Of a stretch of DNA of 64,000 bases, positions 1 through 7,251 are shown piece after piece. Source of the DNA: Rugamonas sp. A1-17. GTDB taxonomy: Bacteria; Pseudomonadota; Gammaproteobacteria; Burkholderiales; Burkholderiaceae_D. The notes beneath the pieces are model-generated. The model did not search any database and was not told where the DNA came from. It worked only from the letters and a program-made list of their open reading frames with translations. Position 1 is the first letter of the stretch. Every line of letters begins with the position of its first letter. The stretch spans positions 1 to 64,000 of the forward strand of contig JAJLPB010000004.1 in the NCBI GenBank assembly GCA_025548565.1. The letters run 5' to 3'. The position numbers and the translations under genes are program-made.

Positions 1-115
1 TATCATCTCTTCTAAAGCTGTAAAAAATTCCTTCTTCAGTTTCATAATGAAAACCTGCTAATTGCGTTTTGTAGCATCTTTCAAAATGCTTTAAATCTTT
101 ATCTGTTTCATTCAT
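1..115 (-). CDS. Partial small hypothetical protein, island
   Basis: An open frame runs from an ATG at 113-115 to the window edge, giving 38 residues (begins MNETDKDLKH). The ATG overlaps the TGA of the upstream gene in an ATGA arrangement, which suggests translational coupling. The visible part is charged and aromatic-rich, with no motif I recognise. AT-rich codon use matches the rest of the island. The C-terminus is outside the window. Confidence 0.55.
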   Translation of the reverse strand, partial: MNETDKDLKHFERCYKTQLAGFHYETEEGIFYSFRRDD

Positions 116-285
116 CTTTTTGCCTTTCTAACTTTCTCTAATAATCTTGTTAAATATTCATAAGCAAGCTCTAAATCTCTGTTGTCGTTTATTCCTGCAT
201 CTTGCAAAGTTTCAACAACTGAAATCTGTAGTTGCTTGATATGCCTTTCTAAGTGTATTTGGTTCATTGTGTTATCTATCTTCAT
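112..285 (-). CDS. Small hypothetical protein (57 aa), island
   Basis: This is a 57-residue frame starting with ATG at 283-285 behind a good Shine-Dalgarno (AAGGAAG, about 8 bases upstream). It ends in a TGA that overlaps the next gene's ATG by four bases. The protein (MKIDNTMNQI...) is predicted helical and charged, with a heptad-like leucine pattern in its second half, and could be a small regulator or dimerising protein. I do not recognise a family. The coupled downstream gene and the matching AT-rich codon use support it being real. Confidence 0.55.
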   Translation of the reverse strand: MKIDNTMNQIHLERHIKQLQISVVETLQDAGINDNRDLELAYEYLTRLLEKVRKAKR

Positions 286-339
286 GTTTAAATCTTCCTT
301 TTATAATAATTTTGTCGTTAGACCATGCCGACAGGCAGT

Positions 340-360
340 AACCTCAAAGGGAGGTTTTTT
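340..360 (+). terminator. Intrinsic terminator-like hairpin
   Basis: A 6-bp stem (AACCTC / GAGGTT) with a 5-base loop is followed directly by a run of T on the plus strand. No plus-strand gene lies upstream in the window. It may end a short untranslated RNA, or insulate the plus-strand operon at 579 from read-through of the opposite module. Confidence 0.5.
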
Positions 361-371
361 GCTTTTAGGGT

Positions 372-441
372 CAAGGGAGATATCCCTTGCAAGTCCCCGT
401 TAGAAATTGCGTAAGCAATTGCTTAGGGTATGCTTGCAAGC
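372..441. repeat. Cluster of short inverted repeats in island intergenic region
   Basis: Three perfect inverted repeats lie in 70 bases: CAAGGGA-GATA-TCCCTTG (372-389), AATTGC-GTAA-GCAATT (405-420) and the palindrome GCTTGCAAGC (432-441). Together with the terminator-like hairpin at 340-360 they occupy most of the noncoding gap between the divergent genes at 285 and 579. This could be a structured RNA, a regulator binding region or a replication/recombination site. The sequence alone does not decide. Confidence 0.45.
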
Positions 442-478
442 TTTCGCTTTTAAATATCTTTGCATGTTTTTAAAAAAA

Positions 479-496
479 GTCAAATTTGACAAATTT
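479..496 (+). promoter_or_regulatory. Palindromic operator overlapping a -35 box
   Basis: GTCAAATTTGAC (479-490) is a perfect 12-base palindrome. It overlaps a second perfect inverted repeat, AAATTTG-A-CAAATTT (482-496). A consensus -35 TTGACA sits at 486-491 within them. The -10 is less clear (AAGATT at 509 or GATTAT at 511). The position about 90 bases before the first plus-strand island gene fits a repressed promoter for the 579-2074 operon. Confidence 0.5.
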
Positions 497-578
497 AAAT
501 TACTCATTAAGATTATTAATAGATATTCCAAAAGGATAGATAAAAAGAATAATATTAATAAAATAGGAGATTTAAAAC

Positions 579-1124
579 ATGGCTAGAGAGATTAAAATAG
601 ATATAAATAAGTTACGTAAAGACGTAAATGATATTAAAGCAGCAGCATCAAATAGCTCTATGTATTACCCATATCGCCACTTGATAGGAGCTTTAAAACT
701 AGGGGGATTGAGATATAAAAACGTTCTAGACTATCTTTATAATGAGTATGAAGATTTAAGAAATATAGACGTAAGTAAAAGAATAAATAACACTAAACTT
801 AGTGATTTTATGAGTGAGTGGCGCAGCAAAGGAATGCTTAACAGTGATGAAATCTTTGAGTTAAGAGAAAGTATTTTCCCTGATTTAAAACCTAAAACAG
901 AGGTAAAACCAAAGGCAAAGAAAAAAGGAATTATTAACCTTTTTGGCTCTAAAGAAGTAGATGAAAAGCAGAAATTTATAGACAAGTTAGCAGCTAAAGG
1001 CGTGCTAATTGAAAGTGAAAAAGATTGGATAGAAACATACTATACAGAGTTCTCAACTAAGTATAGTTTAGATGAATTAGTAAGCCAATATTTGAAAGAT
1101 ATGAGTAATGCAATCGCAGGATAA
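579..1124 (+). CDS. Hypothetical protein (181 aa), first gene of island operon
   Basis: I do not recognise this protein. It is predicted mostly helical, lysine- and glutamate-rich, with no signal peptide or membrane segment. A basic linker near residues 107-117 (KPKTEVKPKAKKK) divides it into an N-terminal and a C-terminal helical part. The start is supported by an AGGAGA Shine-Dalgarno about 8 bases upstream. It heads a three-gene plus-strand operon (21-base and 35-base gaps) that ends in a pilin-like gene, and sits behind a palindromic operator/promoter. A DNA-binding or scaffolding role would fit its composition, but nothing proves one. Confidence 0.7.
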   Translation: MAREIKIDINKLRKDVNDIKAAASNSSMYYPYRHLIGALKLGGLRYKNVLDYLYNEYEDLRNIDVSKRINNTKLSDFMSEWRSKGMLNSDEIFELRESIFPDLKPKTEVKPKAKKKGIINLFGSKEVDEKQKFIDKLAAKGVLIESEKDWIETYYTEFSTKYSLDELVSQYLKDMSNAIAG

Positions 1125-1145
1125 AAAACAGGAAAAAGGTGCTAT

Positions 1146-1358
1146 ATGATGGATTTAATTACAATGAGAGAAAAAGATATTTTAGTCTTTGTTAATGACG
1201 AAATTAAAGACTATGAAGATGAAATTATTAACTTATGCAGAGTGAAAGAAAAATCCAATTGGCAATTAGAAAGAATAGAGCATTTGAGAAAAAAGAAAGA
1301 AACATACACTAAAGTAAGGAATATTTTGATTTGGTGGAACAACAAAGAAGAAGTATAA
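1146..1358 (+). CDS. Small hypothetical protein (70 aa), island operon
   Basis: This is a 70-residue, highly charged, predicted coiled-coil or helical-hairpin protein (residues about 18-55 alternate acidic and basic with leucines). Two consecutive ATG codons occur at 1146 and 1149, with GGAAAAAGG upstream. It lies between the 181-aa gene and the pilin-like gene on the same strand with short gaps, so co-transcription is likely. No family is recognised. Confidence 0.55.
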   Translation: MMDLITMREKDILVFVNDEIKDYEDEIINLCRVKEKSNWQLERIEHLRKKKETYTKVRNILIWWNNKEEV

Positions 1359-1393
1359 AATAAAAATAAATAAAAAGAAAAATAGGGGATTTT

Positions 1394-2074
1394 ATGAAGA
1401 TTAATAAGAAGAATGGTTTTAGTATTTTAGCAGTGATTTTGGTGATTGTTGCCGTTATAGTGGCGATTGGTGTATGGGCTTTATCTGGTCAAGCTAATAC
1501 GAATGACAGTAGTAAAAGCGCGACAATAGCAGCTAGTTCTATCATTAATGAAAGCGCATCAATCAAACTCGCTTTTGATAAAATTATTATTAATGGAGAT
1601 GCAACAAAACAGAATGTAATCTATAAGCCAACTGTTCAAGACAAAGCTAATATTCTTGACCCAACTAACGGAATTAATCTATCTAATGGGGGTAAAGGTC
1701 TTATAGATAGTGTATCTATTACTAACTATGTTTATGATAAAAACGCTCTAATTCTTGGCGCTGGTTCTAACTCAAAACATGATGCTGTTATCTTGCTTGC
1801 GGGTGTAAAAGATGCAGTATGTAAGGAGATAAATGCACAGTTAAACGGCGCAGCTCTAACGGATACAATCCCAACTTTTGGACCGGTCCAGGACTATGCT
1901 GGCTTTATAGCTGGTGCATCTGCAACAGACCCTAATACGAGTGTTCAGCTAGATTTTTCCCAAGCTGCTGGGACAAATGCGCTAAATTGGTCTAATGGTG
2001 GCTGTATTAGAGGAGCTAATTTTTACGATGGTAACAACGTTTTTTATCGTGTTTTAGCTAGTGATATAGATTGA
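1394..2074 (+). CDS. Type IV pilin-like protein (prepilin), island
   Basis: The 226-aa product begins with a short basic leader (KINKKNG) and a prepilin-peptidase-like site G8/F9-S10. A 20-residue hydrophobic helix follows, then a soluble domain. Two cysteines in the C-terminal half (VCKEIN and GGCIRG) could form the disulfide loop typical of type IV pilins, in particular the PilS-like type IVb or conjugative group. The glutamate normally at mature position 5 is alanine (A13), so it may be a minor or tip pilin, or one assembled unusually. A GGGGA Shine-Dalgarno precedes the ATG, and the gene ends before a strong terminator. No assembly ATPase or peptidase is in the window; these could be supplied by the host or the rest of the island. 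Confidence 0.7.
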   Translation: MKINKKNGFSILAVILVIVAVIVAIGVWALSGQANTNDSSKSATIAASSIINESASIKLAFDKIIINGDATKQNVIYKPTVQDKANILDPTNGINLSNGGKGLIDSVSITNYVYDKNALILGAGSNSKHDAVILLAGVKDAVCKEINAQLNGAALTDTIPTFGPVQDYAGFIAGASATDPNTSVQLDFSQAAGTNALNWSNGGCIRGANFYDGNNVFYRVLASDID

Positions 2075-2102
2075 GAAATCTATAGAGGGAGGGGTTAAAA
2101 TT

Positions 2103-2126
2103 AGCATCTAAACGATGCTTTTTTTA
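2103..2126 (+). terminator. Intrinsic terminator of the pilin operon
   Basis: A perfect 6-bp stem, AGCATC-TAAAC-GATGCT, is followed by seven T residues, 29 bases after the pilin-like stop codon. Confidence 0.8.
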
Positions 2127-2138
2127 TTTGTATAGACG

Positions 2139-2162
2139 AAAAAAAGCTCCCATGATGAGAGC
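2139..2162 (-). terminator. Intrinsic terminator of the 178-aa gene
   Basis: On the minus strand a six-bp stem (GCTCTC / GGGAGC with one G-T pair) and a 5-base loop are followed by seven T. It lies 22 bases past the stop of the gene at 2184-2720, back to back with the pilin operon terminator. Confidence 0.75.
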
Positions 2163-2183
2163 CTTTTTAAAGGTATTTCTTTC

Positions 2184-2720
2184 TTAAGCTGCTGGCAGTT
2201 CAAGTGGTTGTTTTGCTTGAGTAGTGTAAAGATTATAAAACTCAATAATGACTTTACGTTTTTCTGCATCGTTTAACCACTGCTTGCCGATATCGGTAAG
2301 ATAAGCAGTAAATTGTTCAAATGGTTGTGCGCAAGCTTTTTCAGCATGTTGTTTGTCGCTGATGATAACTTTACCCTCAAAGAAGTAAAAGAATGCTTGA
2401 ACCGAAGTAGTCGCATCGCCTTTTTTAGTCTTCGTGATTGGGAATTTCAACAAATACATTGGTTCAACGCCGTTGATTTCTGCATACGTAAAGAGGCGAT
2501 TTTCAAACAGAGCAGTAACGAATTCGTTACCGTCAAATTGATATTTTTTGATGATGTTAATGAGTTCATTAACACCCTCTTGACGTGCTGCTTTTAACTT
2601 TGCGAACTTTGCATCTTTAGCTTTTTTGAGATTAGCAGCTTGTTCATTTTCCCATTGCTGAATTTCTTCAGTGGTCATGCTGTCAAAATCAAGTTCTTTA
2701 TTTTCGTTTGCTTTAGCCAT
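2184..2720 (-). CDS. Hypothetical charged protein (178 aa), island
   Basis: The N-terminal third (about residues 10-60) is a charged, probably coiled-coil helix rich in Lys, Glu and Ala. The segment ARQEGVNELINIIKKYQF loosely recalls the dimerisation helix of betaproteobacterial H-NS-like proteins. No AT-hook-like DNA-binding motif of that family is visible, so the resemblance is weak. The middle is aromatic-rich (YLLKFPITK, FFYFFEG) and the tail is Pro/Gln-rich. It has its own promoter (2767-2795), Shine-Dalgarno (AGGGG) and terminator, so it is a single-gene unit, probably well expressed. Function unknown; a nucleoid-type or phage-type accessory protein is possible. Confidence 0.7.
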   Translation of the reverse strand: MAKANENKELDFDSMTTEEIQQWENEQAANLKKAKDAKFAKLKAARQEGVNELINIIKKYQFDGNEFVTALFENRLFTYAEINGVEPMYLLKFPITKTKKGDATTSVQAFFYFFEGKVIISDKQHAEKACAQPFEQFTAYLTDIGKQWLNDAEKRKVIIEFYNLYTTQAKQPLELPAA

Positions 2721-2766
2721 TTTAAACCCCTAAAAAAGTCAGTTAAGAAATAAGAACAACAAGGAC

Positions 2767-2795
2767 ATTGTAGCTCTTTCGATGATTTCAAGCAA
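2767..2795 (-). promoter_or_regulatory. Sigma-70 promoter of the 178-aa gene
   Basis: On the minus strand, TTGCTT (2795-2790) and TACAAT (2772-2767) are separated by exactly 17 bases, about 45 bases upstream of the start codon at 2720. Confidence 0.65.
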
Positions 2796-2856
2796 CAACT
2801 TTTTACAACGTCTTTAGATTGATGTGTTCTATACTTCTTATCTTTAATAACTTAAA

Positions 2857-4128
2857 TCACTTATTTACAAAGTAGCCTTTAGTTACTTTAACATCTTCAT
2901 TTCCTATTGATTTCATTAAGCCTTTTTGGCTTTCAAGGTTGCTTTCTTCTTCCATGTAAGATTTTTCAAAATGCTTAACGTCTTTCATTCCTAACATTTC
3001 AGTTATTACGATGGAAGACTTTAAACTAAGTAGAACTTTGGTAACAAATTCCCTGCGTGTATCATGCCATCTTACTTCTTTAAAACCACTACGTTTCTTA
3101 ATTTTTGTCCAGTTTGCTGCAAAACCGTCTATTGTGTAATGAAATAATTTGTCATCAATTTTTGGTATTGTTTCAATGACTGAAATAGCTGCATCATTAA
3201 GATGAACGTCACGCCCTTTAAGTTTTCTTCCTTTTGTATTGTAAAGTTTTACAATACGGTTTTCTTTATCTATATCTTCCCATTTAATACGTAAAAGCTC
3301 ACTTCTGCGCATACCTGTAGCCATTGCTAAACCGAAAATTAAAAGCATTTCTTTATTTTCAAATGCTTTTAATGTTTCAATGATTTTATCTTCTAATTCT
3401 GGTTTGATACGTTGTTTAATCCTTACGTCAAAACCCTCTAGAAGACTTCTGTCATATGTTGCGCATGGGTTCATGCCATGCAGTTTTTCTTTAAATGCTT
3501 TTTTATCAATATAACGTATTTTATTGAAGATTACGCTTAATGTATCAACTTCTCTTTTTACAGTCCCCAATGATGGAATTTTTTTACCCTCTTCGGCTCT
3601 CAATCTTTCTTTGATGTAATTAGTAATAACAACATCATCAATTTCTTCTAATTTAAAAGATTTTAATTGACGTTTTTTAAACTGGTTTTTAGATGCTGTT
3701 AAAAGCATTGTTGGAAGATTAGAAAACACATCAGGGACATGCTCAAGTTCTGTATTTAATATAGTTTTTATTCTTGAAGTATCCGATTTAATATTTCTTT
3801 TCTTTAACTCACTTCCATCATCTTTAATGTTTATGTATGATTTGATGTAAGTATCAACATAGTAAGAGAATGGAGGCGAGTTAATAAACTCATTCATCTT
3901 TCTATTTTCTTCTTTTTCTTGTTCTGTTAGTTCAATAATCTTAACGATACCTTTTTTAGATTTCGTATCATTAAGAAAATCAATAGCATCTTTCAATGTA
4001 TCAAAAAGCTCATCAACTTTGATGTTATCTTTCTTCCTGTTAACTCTCACTCTATAACGTATTTGAGTGCCTTTGGTGTGTTTGTTCTTCCATGAAATTT
4101 CTTGGACGCCTCGCGGTATAGTCGCCAT
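2857..4128 (-). CDS. int: Tyrosine recombinase/phage-type integrase of the island
   Basis: This 423-aa site-specific recombinase presumably integrates and excises the element at tRNA-Val. Residues about 1-60 resemble an arm-site-binding domain, about 85-235 the core-binding domain and about 240-400 the catalytic domain. Visible catalytic residues are Arg274 (TGMRRSEL), Lys299 (NTKGRK), His355 and Arg358 (HDTRRE) and the nucleophile Tyr391 (EKSYM). The histidine usual in the LGH motif is methionine here (LGM, residue 381). AGGAGG lies 5 bases before the ATG and fixes the start. The gene begins about 150 bases from the tRNA 3' end, the usual position next to an attachment site. Confidence 0.9.
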   Translation of the reverse strand: MATIPRGVQEISWKNKHTKGTQIRYRVRVNRKKDNIKVDELFDTLKDAIDFLNDTKSKKGIVKIIELTEQEKEENRKMNEFINSPPFSYYVDTYIKSYINIKDDGSELKKRNIKSDTSRIKTILNTELEHVPDVFSNLPTMLLTASKNQFKKRQLKSFKLEEIDDVVITNYIKERLRAEEGKKIPSLGTVKREVDTLSVIFNKIRYIDKKAFKEKLHGMNPCATYDRSLLEGFDVRIKQRIKPELEDKIIETLKAFENKEMLLIFGLAMATGMRRSELLRIKWEDIDKENRIVKLYNTKGRKLKGRDVHLNDAAISVIETIPKIDDKLFHYTIDGFAANWTKIKKRSGFKEVRWHDTRREFVTKVLLSLKSSIVITEMLGMKDVKHFEKSYMEEESNLESQKGLMKSIGNEDVKVTKGYFVNK

Positions 4129-4164
4129 AGTTCCTCCTGTGCAATAGAGTACACCCTAGCACCT

Positions 4165-4229
4165 TTTGCCAAAGTTTTTGGTAAATTTTTCGGGGATTTT
4201 GCCAGAAATGGCTGTAAAGCGATTTGCCA
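4165..4229. repeat. TTTGCCA direct repeats, candidate integrase arm sites
   Basis: TTTGCCA occurs three times in the same orientation (4165-4171, 4198-4204, 4223-4229). A related TTTGGTAAA lies at 4177-4185. They fall between the integrase start and the tRNA 3' end, where arm-type binding sites of tyrosine recombinases normally lie. Confidence 0.45.
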
Positions 4230-4264
4230 AAAAAAAACAGACACTAGCTAAGTATCTGTTTTTT
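4229..4264 (-). terminator. Bidirectional hairpin terminator after tRNA-Val
   Basis: A 10-bp stem (4236-4245 with 4251-4260, one G-T pair on the minus strand) has a 5-base loop. On the minus strand it is followed by nine T, and on the plus strand by six T. It lies 15 bases past the tRNA 3' end, so it is the likely tRNA terminator, although it is in island-side DNA. Confidence 0.65.
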
Positions 4265-4274
4265 ATGGTGTATT

Positions 4275-4349
4275 TGGTGGGAAGTGCAAGTTTCGAACTT
4301 GCGACCCCTGCAGTGTGAATGCAGTGCTCTACCCCTGAGCTAACCTCCC
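4275..4349 (-). tRNA. tRNA-Val (anticodon CAC)
   Basis: The minus strand folds into a complete 75-base cloverleaf. The acceptor stem is GGGAGGT with ACTTCCC (one G-T pair). The D-arm contains AGCTCAGGGGTAGAGC. The anticodon stem CTGCA/TGCAG carries loop TTCACAC with anticodon CAC, and the T-arm is GCAAG-TTCGAAA-CTTGC. CCA is encoded. It lies downstream of dnaQ on the same strand, where E. coli has the aspV tRNA, and its 3' end is the insertion point of the AT-rich island. Confidence 0.95.
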
Positions 4350-4361
4350 GAAGCGGGGCGA

Positions 4362-4371
4362 ATTATCGCAT
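4362..4371 (-). promoter_or_regulatory. Extended -10 element for tRNA-Val
   Basis: The minus strand reads TATGCGATAAT, a TG-N-GATAAT extended -10, about 12 bases before the mature tRNA 5' end. No good -35 is seen. Confidence 0.4.
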
Positions 4372-4419
4372 ACTACCTGCCCGGAGGGGAAGGCCGAAAA
4401 CGAAAATTCTCGCTTTTTC

Positions 4420-5136
4420 TTACGCGATGGCCGGCGGCGTGGTGGTCGCGGTCCAGATGCACTGGCCTTTGACCGCCTTGTCCAGCCCGGCCAGTGTGGC
4501 CGCGTGGGCCGCCAGCTCGTCCTCCGTCGCCGGCAGGAAGATGATGTCGGCCAGCGGCACCGGCTCCAGCAATTCCGCGCCGGACACCACTTCCTCCTCC
4601 GCGTCCATGCCCAGGCTGTTCTGCCCGCGCGTCATCGACAGGTAGACGTCGGCCAGCAGCTCGGCGTCGAGCAGCGCGCCGTGCAGCTTGCGGTGCGAGT
4701 TCGACACGCCATAGCGGTCGCACAGCGCGTCCAGCGAGTTGCGCTTGCCCGGATGGAGTTCCTTGGCGTGCACCAGCGTGTCGATCACGCCGCCGATGTG
4801 GCTGGAAAAGTCCGGCAGGTTCAGCAGCTTGAATTCGTGGTTCAGGAAGCCCAGGTCGAATGGCGCGTTGTGGATGATGACTTCCGCGCCCTGGATGTAG
4901 GCGCGCAGGTCGTCGACGATCTGATGGAACTTCGGCTTATCGCTCAGGAACTCGGTGGTCAGGCCGTGGACGTTCAGCGCGCCCTCTTCCGAATCCCGTT
5001 CCGGGTTGATGTAGACGTGGAAGTTATTCCCCGTCAGCATGCGGTTGTTCAGCTCCACGCAACCGATCTCGATGATGCGGTTGCCCAGCTTGGGGTTGAT
5101 GCCGGTGGTTTCGGTATCGAGTACGATTTGGCGCAT
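4420..5136 (-). CDS. dnaQ: DNA polymerase III epsilon subunit (3'-5' proofreading exonuclease)
   Basis: This 238-aa DEDDh exonuclease removes misincorporated nucleotides as part of the Pol III core, with the alpha and theta-type subunits. The catalytic set is visible: Asp7 and Glu9 in DTETTG, Asp94 in NAPFDLGFL, and His152 and Asp157 in LHGALLDAE. The length matches the E. coli protein (243 aa). The exonuclease domain fills residues 1-175, and the C-terminal tail normally contacts the alpha subunit. It is the last gene of the minus-strand run methyltransferase-rnhA-dnaQ, which is conserved in proteobacteria, and is followed by tRNA-Val. Confidence 0.95.
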   Translation of the reverse strand: MRQIVLDTETTGINPKLGNRIIEIGCVELNNRMLTGNNFHVYINPERDSEEGALNVHGLTTEFLSDKPKFHQIVDDLRAYIQGAEVIIHNAPFDLGFLNHEFKLLNLPDFSSHIGGVIDTLVHAKELHPGKRNSLDALCDRYGVSNSHRKLHGALLDAELLADVYLSMTRGQNSLGMDAEEEVVSGAELLEPVPLADIIFLPATEDELAAHAATLAGLDKAVKGQCIWTATTTPPAIA

Positions 5137-5189
5137 AGTGTTCTGTGGTGGCTACATCCGGACGCAGGAGTATAACAGGCCGAGGCCGC

Positions 5190-5642
5190 TCATCGGCCGC
5201 GTGCCAGTTCGACGCCGCGGTTGGCCAGCATGTCGGCCCGCTCGTTGCCCGGATGGCCGTTGTGGCCGCGCACCCAGCGCCATTCGACGGTGTGCATGGC
5301 CTGCGCGGCATCCAGCGCGCGCCACAGGTCCTCGTTCTTGACCGGCTCCTTGGCGGCGGTCTTCCAGCCGCGCGCTTTCCAGCCGTGTATCCATTCGCTG
5401 ATGCCTTTTTGAACATACTGGCTGTCGGTGTGCAGCGTGACCATGCACGGCCGCTTGAGCGCGTTGAGCGCCTCGATCACCGCCTGCAGTTCCATGCGGT
5501 TGTTGGTGGTGTCGCGGGCGCCGCCGCAAATTTCCTTCTCTGCGCTGTCGGCCACCAGGAACGCGCCCCAGCCGCCGAGGCCGGGATTCCCCTTGCATGC
5601 GCCGTCCGTGAATATTTCAACCTTCGTCTCTACCTTATCCAT
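5190..5642 (-). CDS. rnhA: Ribonuclease HI
   Basis: This 150-aa enzyme cleaves the RNA strand of RNA-DNA hybrids in the cytoplasm, removing R-loops and primers. The four carboxylates of the active site are visible: Asp13 ([11 protein letters not shown]), Glu51 (NNRMELQAV), Asp73 (HTDSQYV) and Asp137 (NERADMLA). Length is typical (E. coli 155 aa). The start overlaps the stop of the upstream methyltransferase gene by eight bases, indicating coupled translation. The pairing with dnaQ is conserved. Confidence 0.95.
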   Translation of the reverse strand: MDKVETKVEIFTDGACKGNPGLGGWGAFLVADSAEKEICGGARDTTNNRMELQAVIEALNALKRPCMVTLHTDSQYVQKGISEWIHGWKARGWKTAAKEPVKNEDLWRALDAAQAMHTVEWRWVRGHNGHPGNERADMLANRGVELARGR

Positions 5643-6414
5643 CCTGCTGTTCCCGCCTTTTATTTGTTGCCGGGACGACCGCGGGGGCCGTCGCTGTTTT
5701 CTTGGTCCAAGCCGGACCGATCAAATGCATGCCTTTCACGCGCTTGATCGCCTGCACGATGTACACGCCGCCGAAGTACGGCCACCAGCGCGGCCCGGCA
5801 TTATCCATGAATGCGTAGCGATGCAGCCACTTTTCTGTGCGGCAGGCCGGCGCGTAGCAGCCGAAGTGGCTCTGGCTGGCGCCCATGTTCAATAATTTTA
5901 ACCAGTCTTTCATGCGCGGCATAGAGATCAGCTCCTCCGTGCGCGGCAGGAAGGAGGTGCCGCCGACGCGCCGCAGCACGTGGCGCGCGCCCCACAGGCT
6001 GGCCGGGTTGAAGCCGCAGATGATGACCTGCCCTTCCGGGATCAGCACCCGCTCGACTTCGCGCAGCACCTGGTGCGGATCGGTGGAGAACTCCAGCACA
6101 TGCGGCAGCACCACCAGGTCGATCGATTGCGAAGCGAACGGTAGCTCGGTGTAGTCCAGCGTCAGCGACACCGGCCGCTGCGCCGGGCTGGTCACGGGAC
6201 GCACCTTGCGGTCGGCCAGCAGTTTGTATGGCATGCGGTTGGCGGCCAGTGCATCGATTTGCGGCATGCCGATTTGCACGGCGTTGAATCCGAAGATATC
6301 GGCTGTTAAATTATCGAGACAGGTTTGTTCCCACTCACGCAAGTACACACCGGCGGGCGTTTGCAGCCAGCCTTCCAGCGCTATAATGGATTTCTCAGAT
6401 CCTGCCTTGTCCAT
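5635..6414 (-). CDS. Class I SAM-dependent methyltransferase, YafS-like
   Basis: This is a 259-aa protein with a methyltransferase fold. The core runs about residues 75-165, including [20 protein letters not shown] and the motif-III-like [13 protein letters not shown]. The substrate is unknown. It occupies the place of yafS between gloB and rnhA in E. coli, supporting orthology by position. The C-terminal about 35 residues are basic and look unstructured. It is divergent from gloB with only 21 bases between start codons, so the two promoters must overlap the genes or each other. Confidence 0.8.
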   Translation of the reverse strand: MDKAGSEKSIIALEGWLQTPAGVYLREWEQTCLDNLTADIFGFNAVQIGMPQIDALAANRMPYKLLADRKVRPVTSPAQRPVSLTLDYTELPFASQSIDLVVLPHVLEFSTDPHQVLREVERVLIPEGQVIICGFNPASLWGARHVLRRVGGTSFLPRTEELISMPRMKDWLKLLNMGASQSHFGCYAPACRTEKWLHRYAFMDNAGPRWWPYFGGVYIVQAIKRVKGMHLIGPAWTKKTATAPAVVPATNKRREQQDG

Positions 6415-6435
6415 GCCTAGCCTTTTTGCGATCCA

Positions 6436-7242
6436 ATGACCAATTCATCTATTCAAGCACTCAGTGTTCTGACGGTTCCTGCGTTCCACGACAACTACCT
6501 GTGGCTGATCCACGATGGCGTCCACGCCGCCGCTGTCGATCCCGGTGACGCCAAGCCGATACTGGCGGCCCTTCAGGCCAACGGTCTCAAGCTCACCGCC
6601 ATTCTACTCACCCACCACCACGCTGACCATATTGGGGGCGTTCCTGAATTATTACAGCATTATCAGGTTCCCGTTTTTGGTCCGCGCAACGAGAGCATCG
6701 CCGCGGTCACTTTGCCGGTCGGCGAAGGCAAGACGATCGACGTGCCCGGCCTGGCGCTGCGGCTGTCGGTGCTGGACGTGCCCGGCCACACCATGGGCCA
6801 CATCGCCTACGTGCGCGAGCCCGCCGACGGTGAGCCGACCTGGCTGTTCTGCGGCGACACGCTGTTCGCAGGCGGCTGCGGCCGCCTGTTCGAGGGCACG
6901 CCGGCGCAGATGATCAGCTCGCTCGGCAAACTGGCCTCGCTTCCGGATGATACCAAGGTCTTCTGTGCCCACGAATATACGCTGTCCAACCTGCGCTTCG
7001 CGCGCGTGGTGGAGCCGGACAACCTGGCGCTGCAGGAACGGGTGAAGGTGGAGACCGACAAGCGCGAACACAACGTGCCGACGGTGCCGAGCACGATAGG
7101 CGTGGAAAAGGCGACCAATCCCTTCCTGCGCTACCGGGAGCCGGCCATCGCCGAACAACTGGTGCGCGCCGGCAGGCTGGACCGCATCGATACGCCGCTG
7201 GCCACCTTCACCGCGCTGCGCTTGTGGAAAAATGACTTCTGA
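6436..7242 (+). CDS. gloB: Hydroxyacylglutathione hydrolase (glyoxalase II)
   Basis: This 268-aa metallo-beta-lactamase-fold enzyme hydrolyses S-lactoylglutathione to lactate and glutathione, the second step of methylglyoxal detoxification. The metal ligands are in THHHADH (His60, His62, Asp64, His65), [19 protein letters not shown] and CAHEYT. The C-terminal glutathione-binding domain includes [12 protein letters not shown]. Length is normal for the family. It is transcribed away from the methyltransferase-rnhA-dnaQ operon. Confidence 0.95.
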   Translation: MTNSSIQALSVLTVPAFHDNYLWLIHDGVHAAAVDPGDAKPILAALQANGLKLTAILLTHHHADHIGGVPELLQHYQVPVFGPRNESIAAVTLPVGEGKTIDVPGLALRLSVLDVPGHTMGHIAYVREPADGEPTWLFCGDTLFAGGCGRLFEGTPAQMISSLGKLASLPDDTKVFCAHEYTLSNLRFARVVEPDNLALQERVKVETDKREHNVPTVPSTIGVEKATNPFLRYREPAIAEQLVRAGRLDRIDTPLATFTALRLWKNDF

Positions 7243-7251
7243 TTAGATGCA

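Larger units (their letters stand above)
1..4274. mobile_element. Right end of an AT-rich integrative element at tRNA-Val
   Basis: The DNA from the window edge to the 3' end of the tRNA-Val gene is strongly AT-rich, while everything from 4275 onward is GC-rich. The segment carries a tyrosine recombinase whose gene starts about 150 bases from the tRNA 3' end, small genes of unknown function and a pilin-like gene. This is the usual architecture of an integrative element inserted at a tRNA 3' end. I found no second copy of the tRNA 3' end within 1-4274, so the other attachment site should lie left of the window. Replication or transfer genes are not visible, so whether it is a prophage, satellite, IME or ICE cannot be told. 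Confidence 0.85.

Noticed and set aside
182..403. 73-codon plus-strand frame in the island
   Set aside because: It lies antisense to the 57-aa minus-strand gene, runs through the terminator hairpin and lacks a Shine-Dalgarno.
317..405. GTTAGAC and GTTAGAA as possible integron attC core sites
   Set aside because: No matching RYYYAAC partner at suitable distance and no integron integrase or cassette structure.
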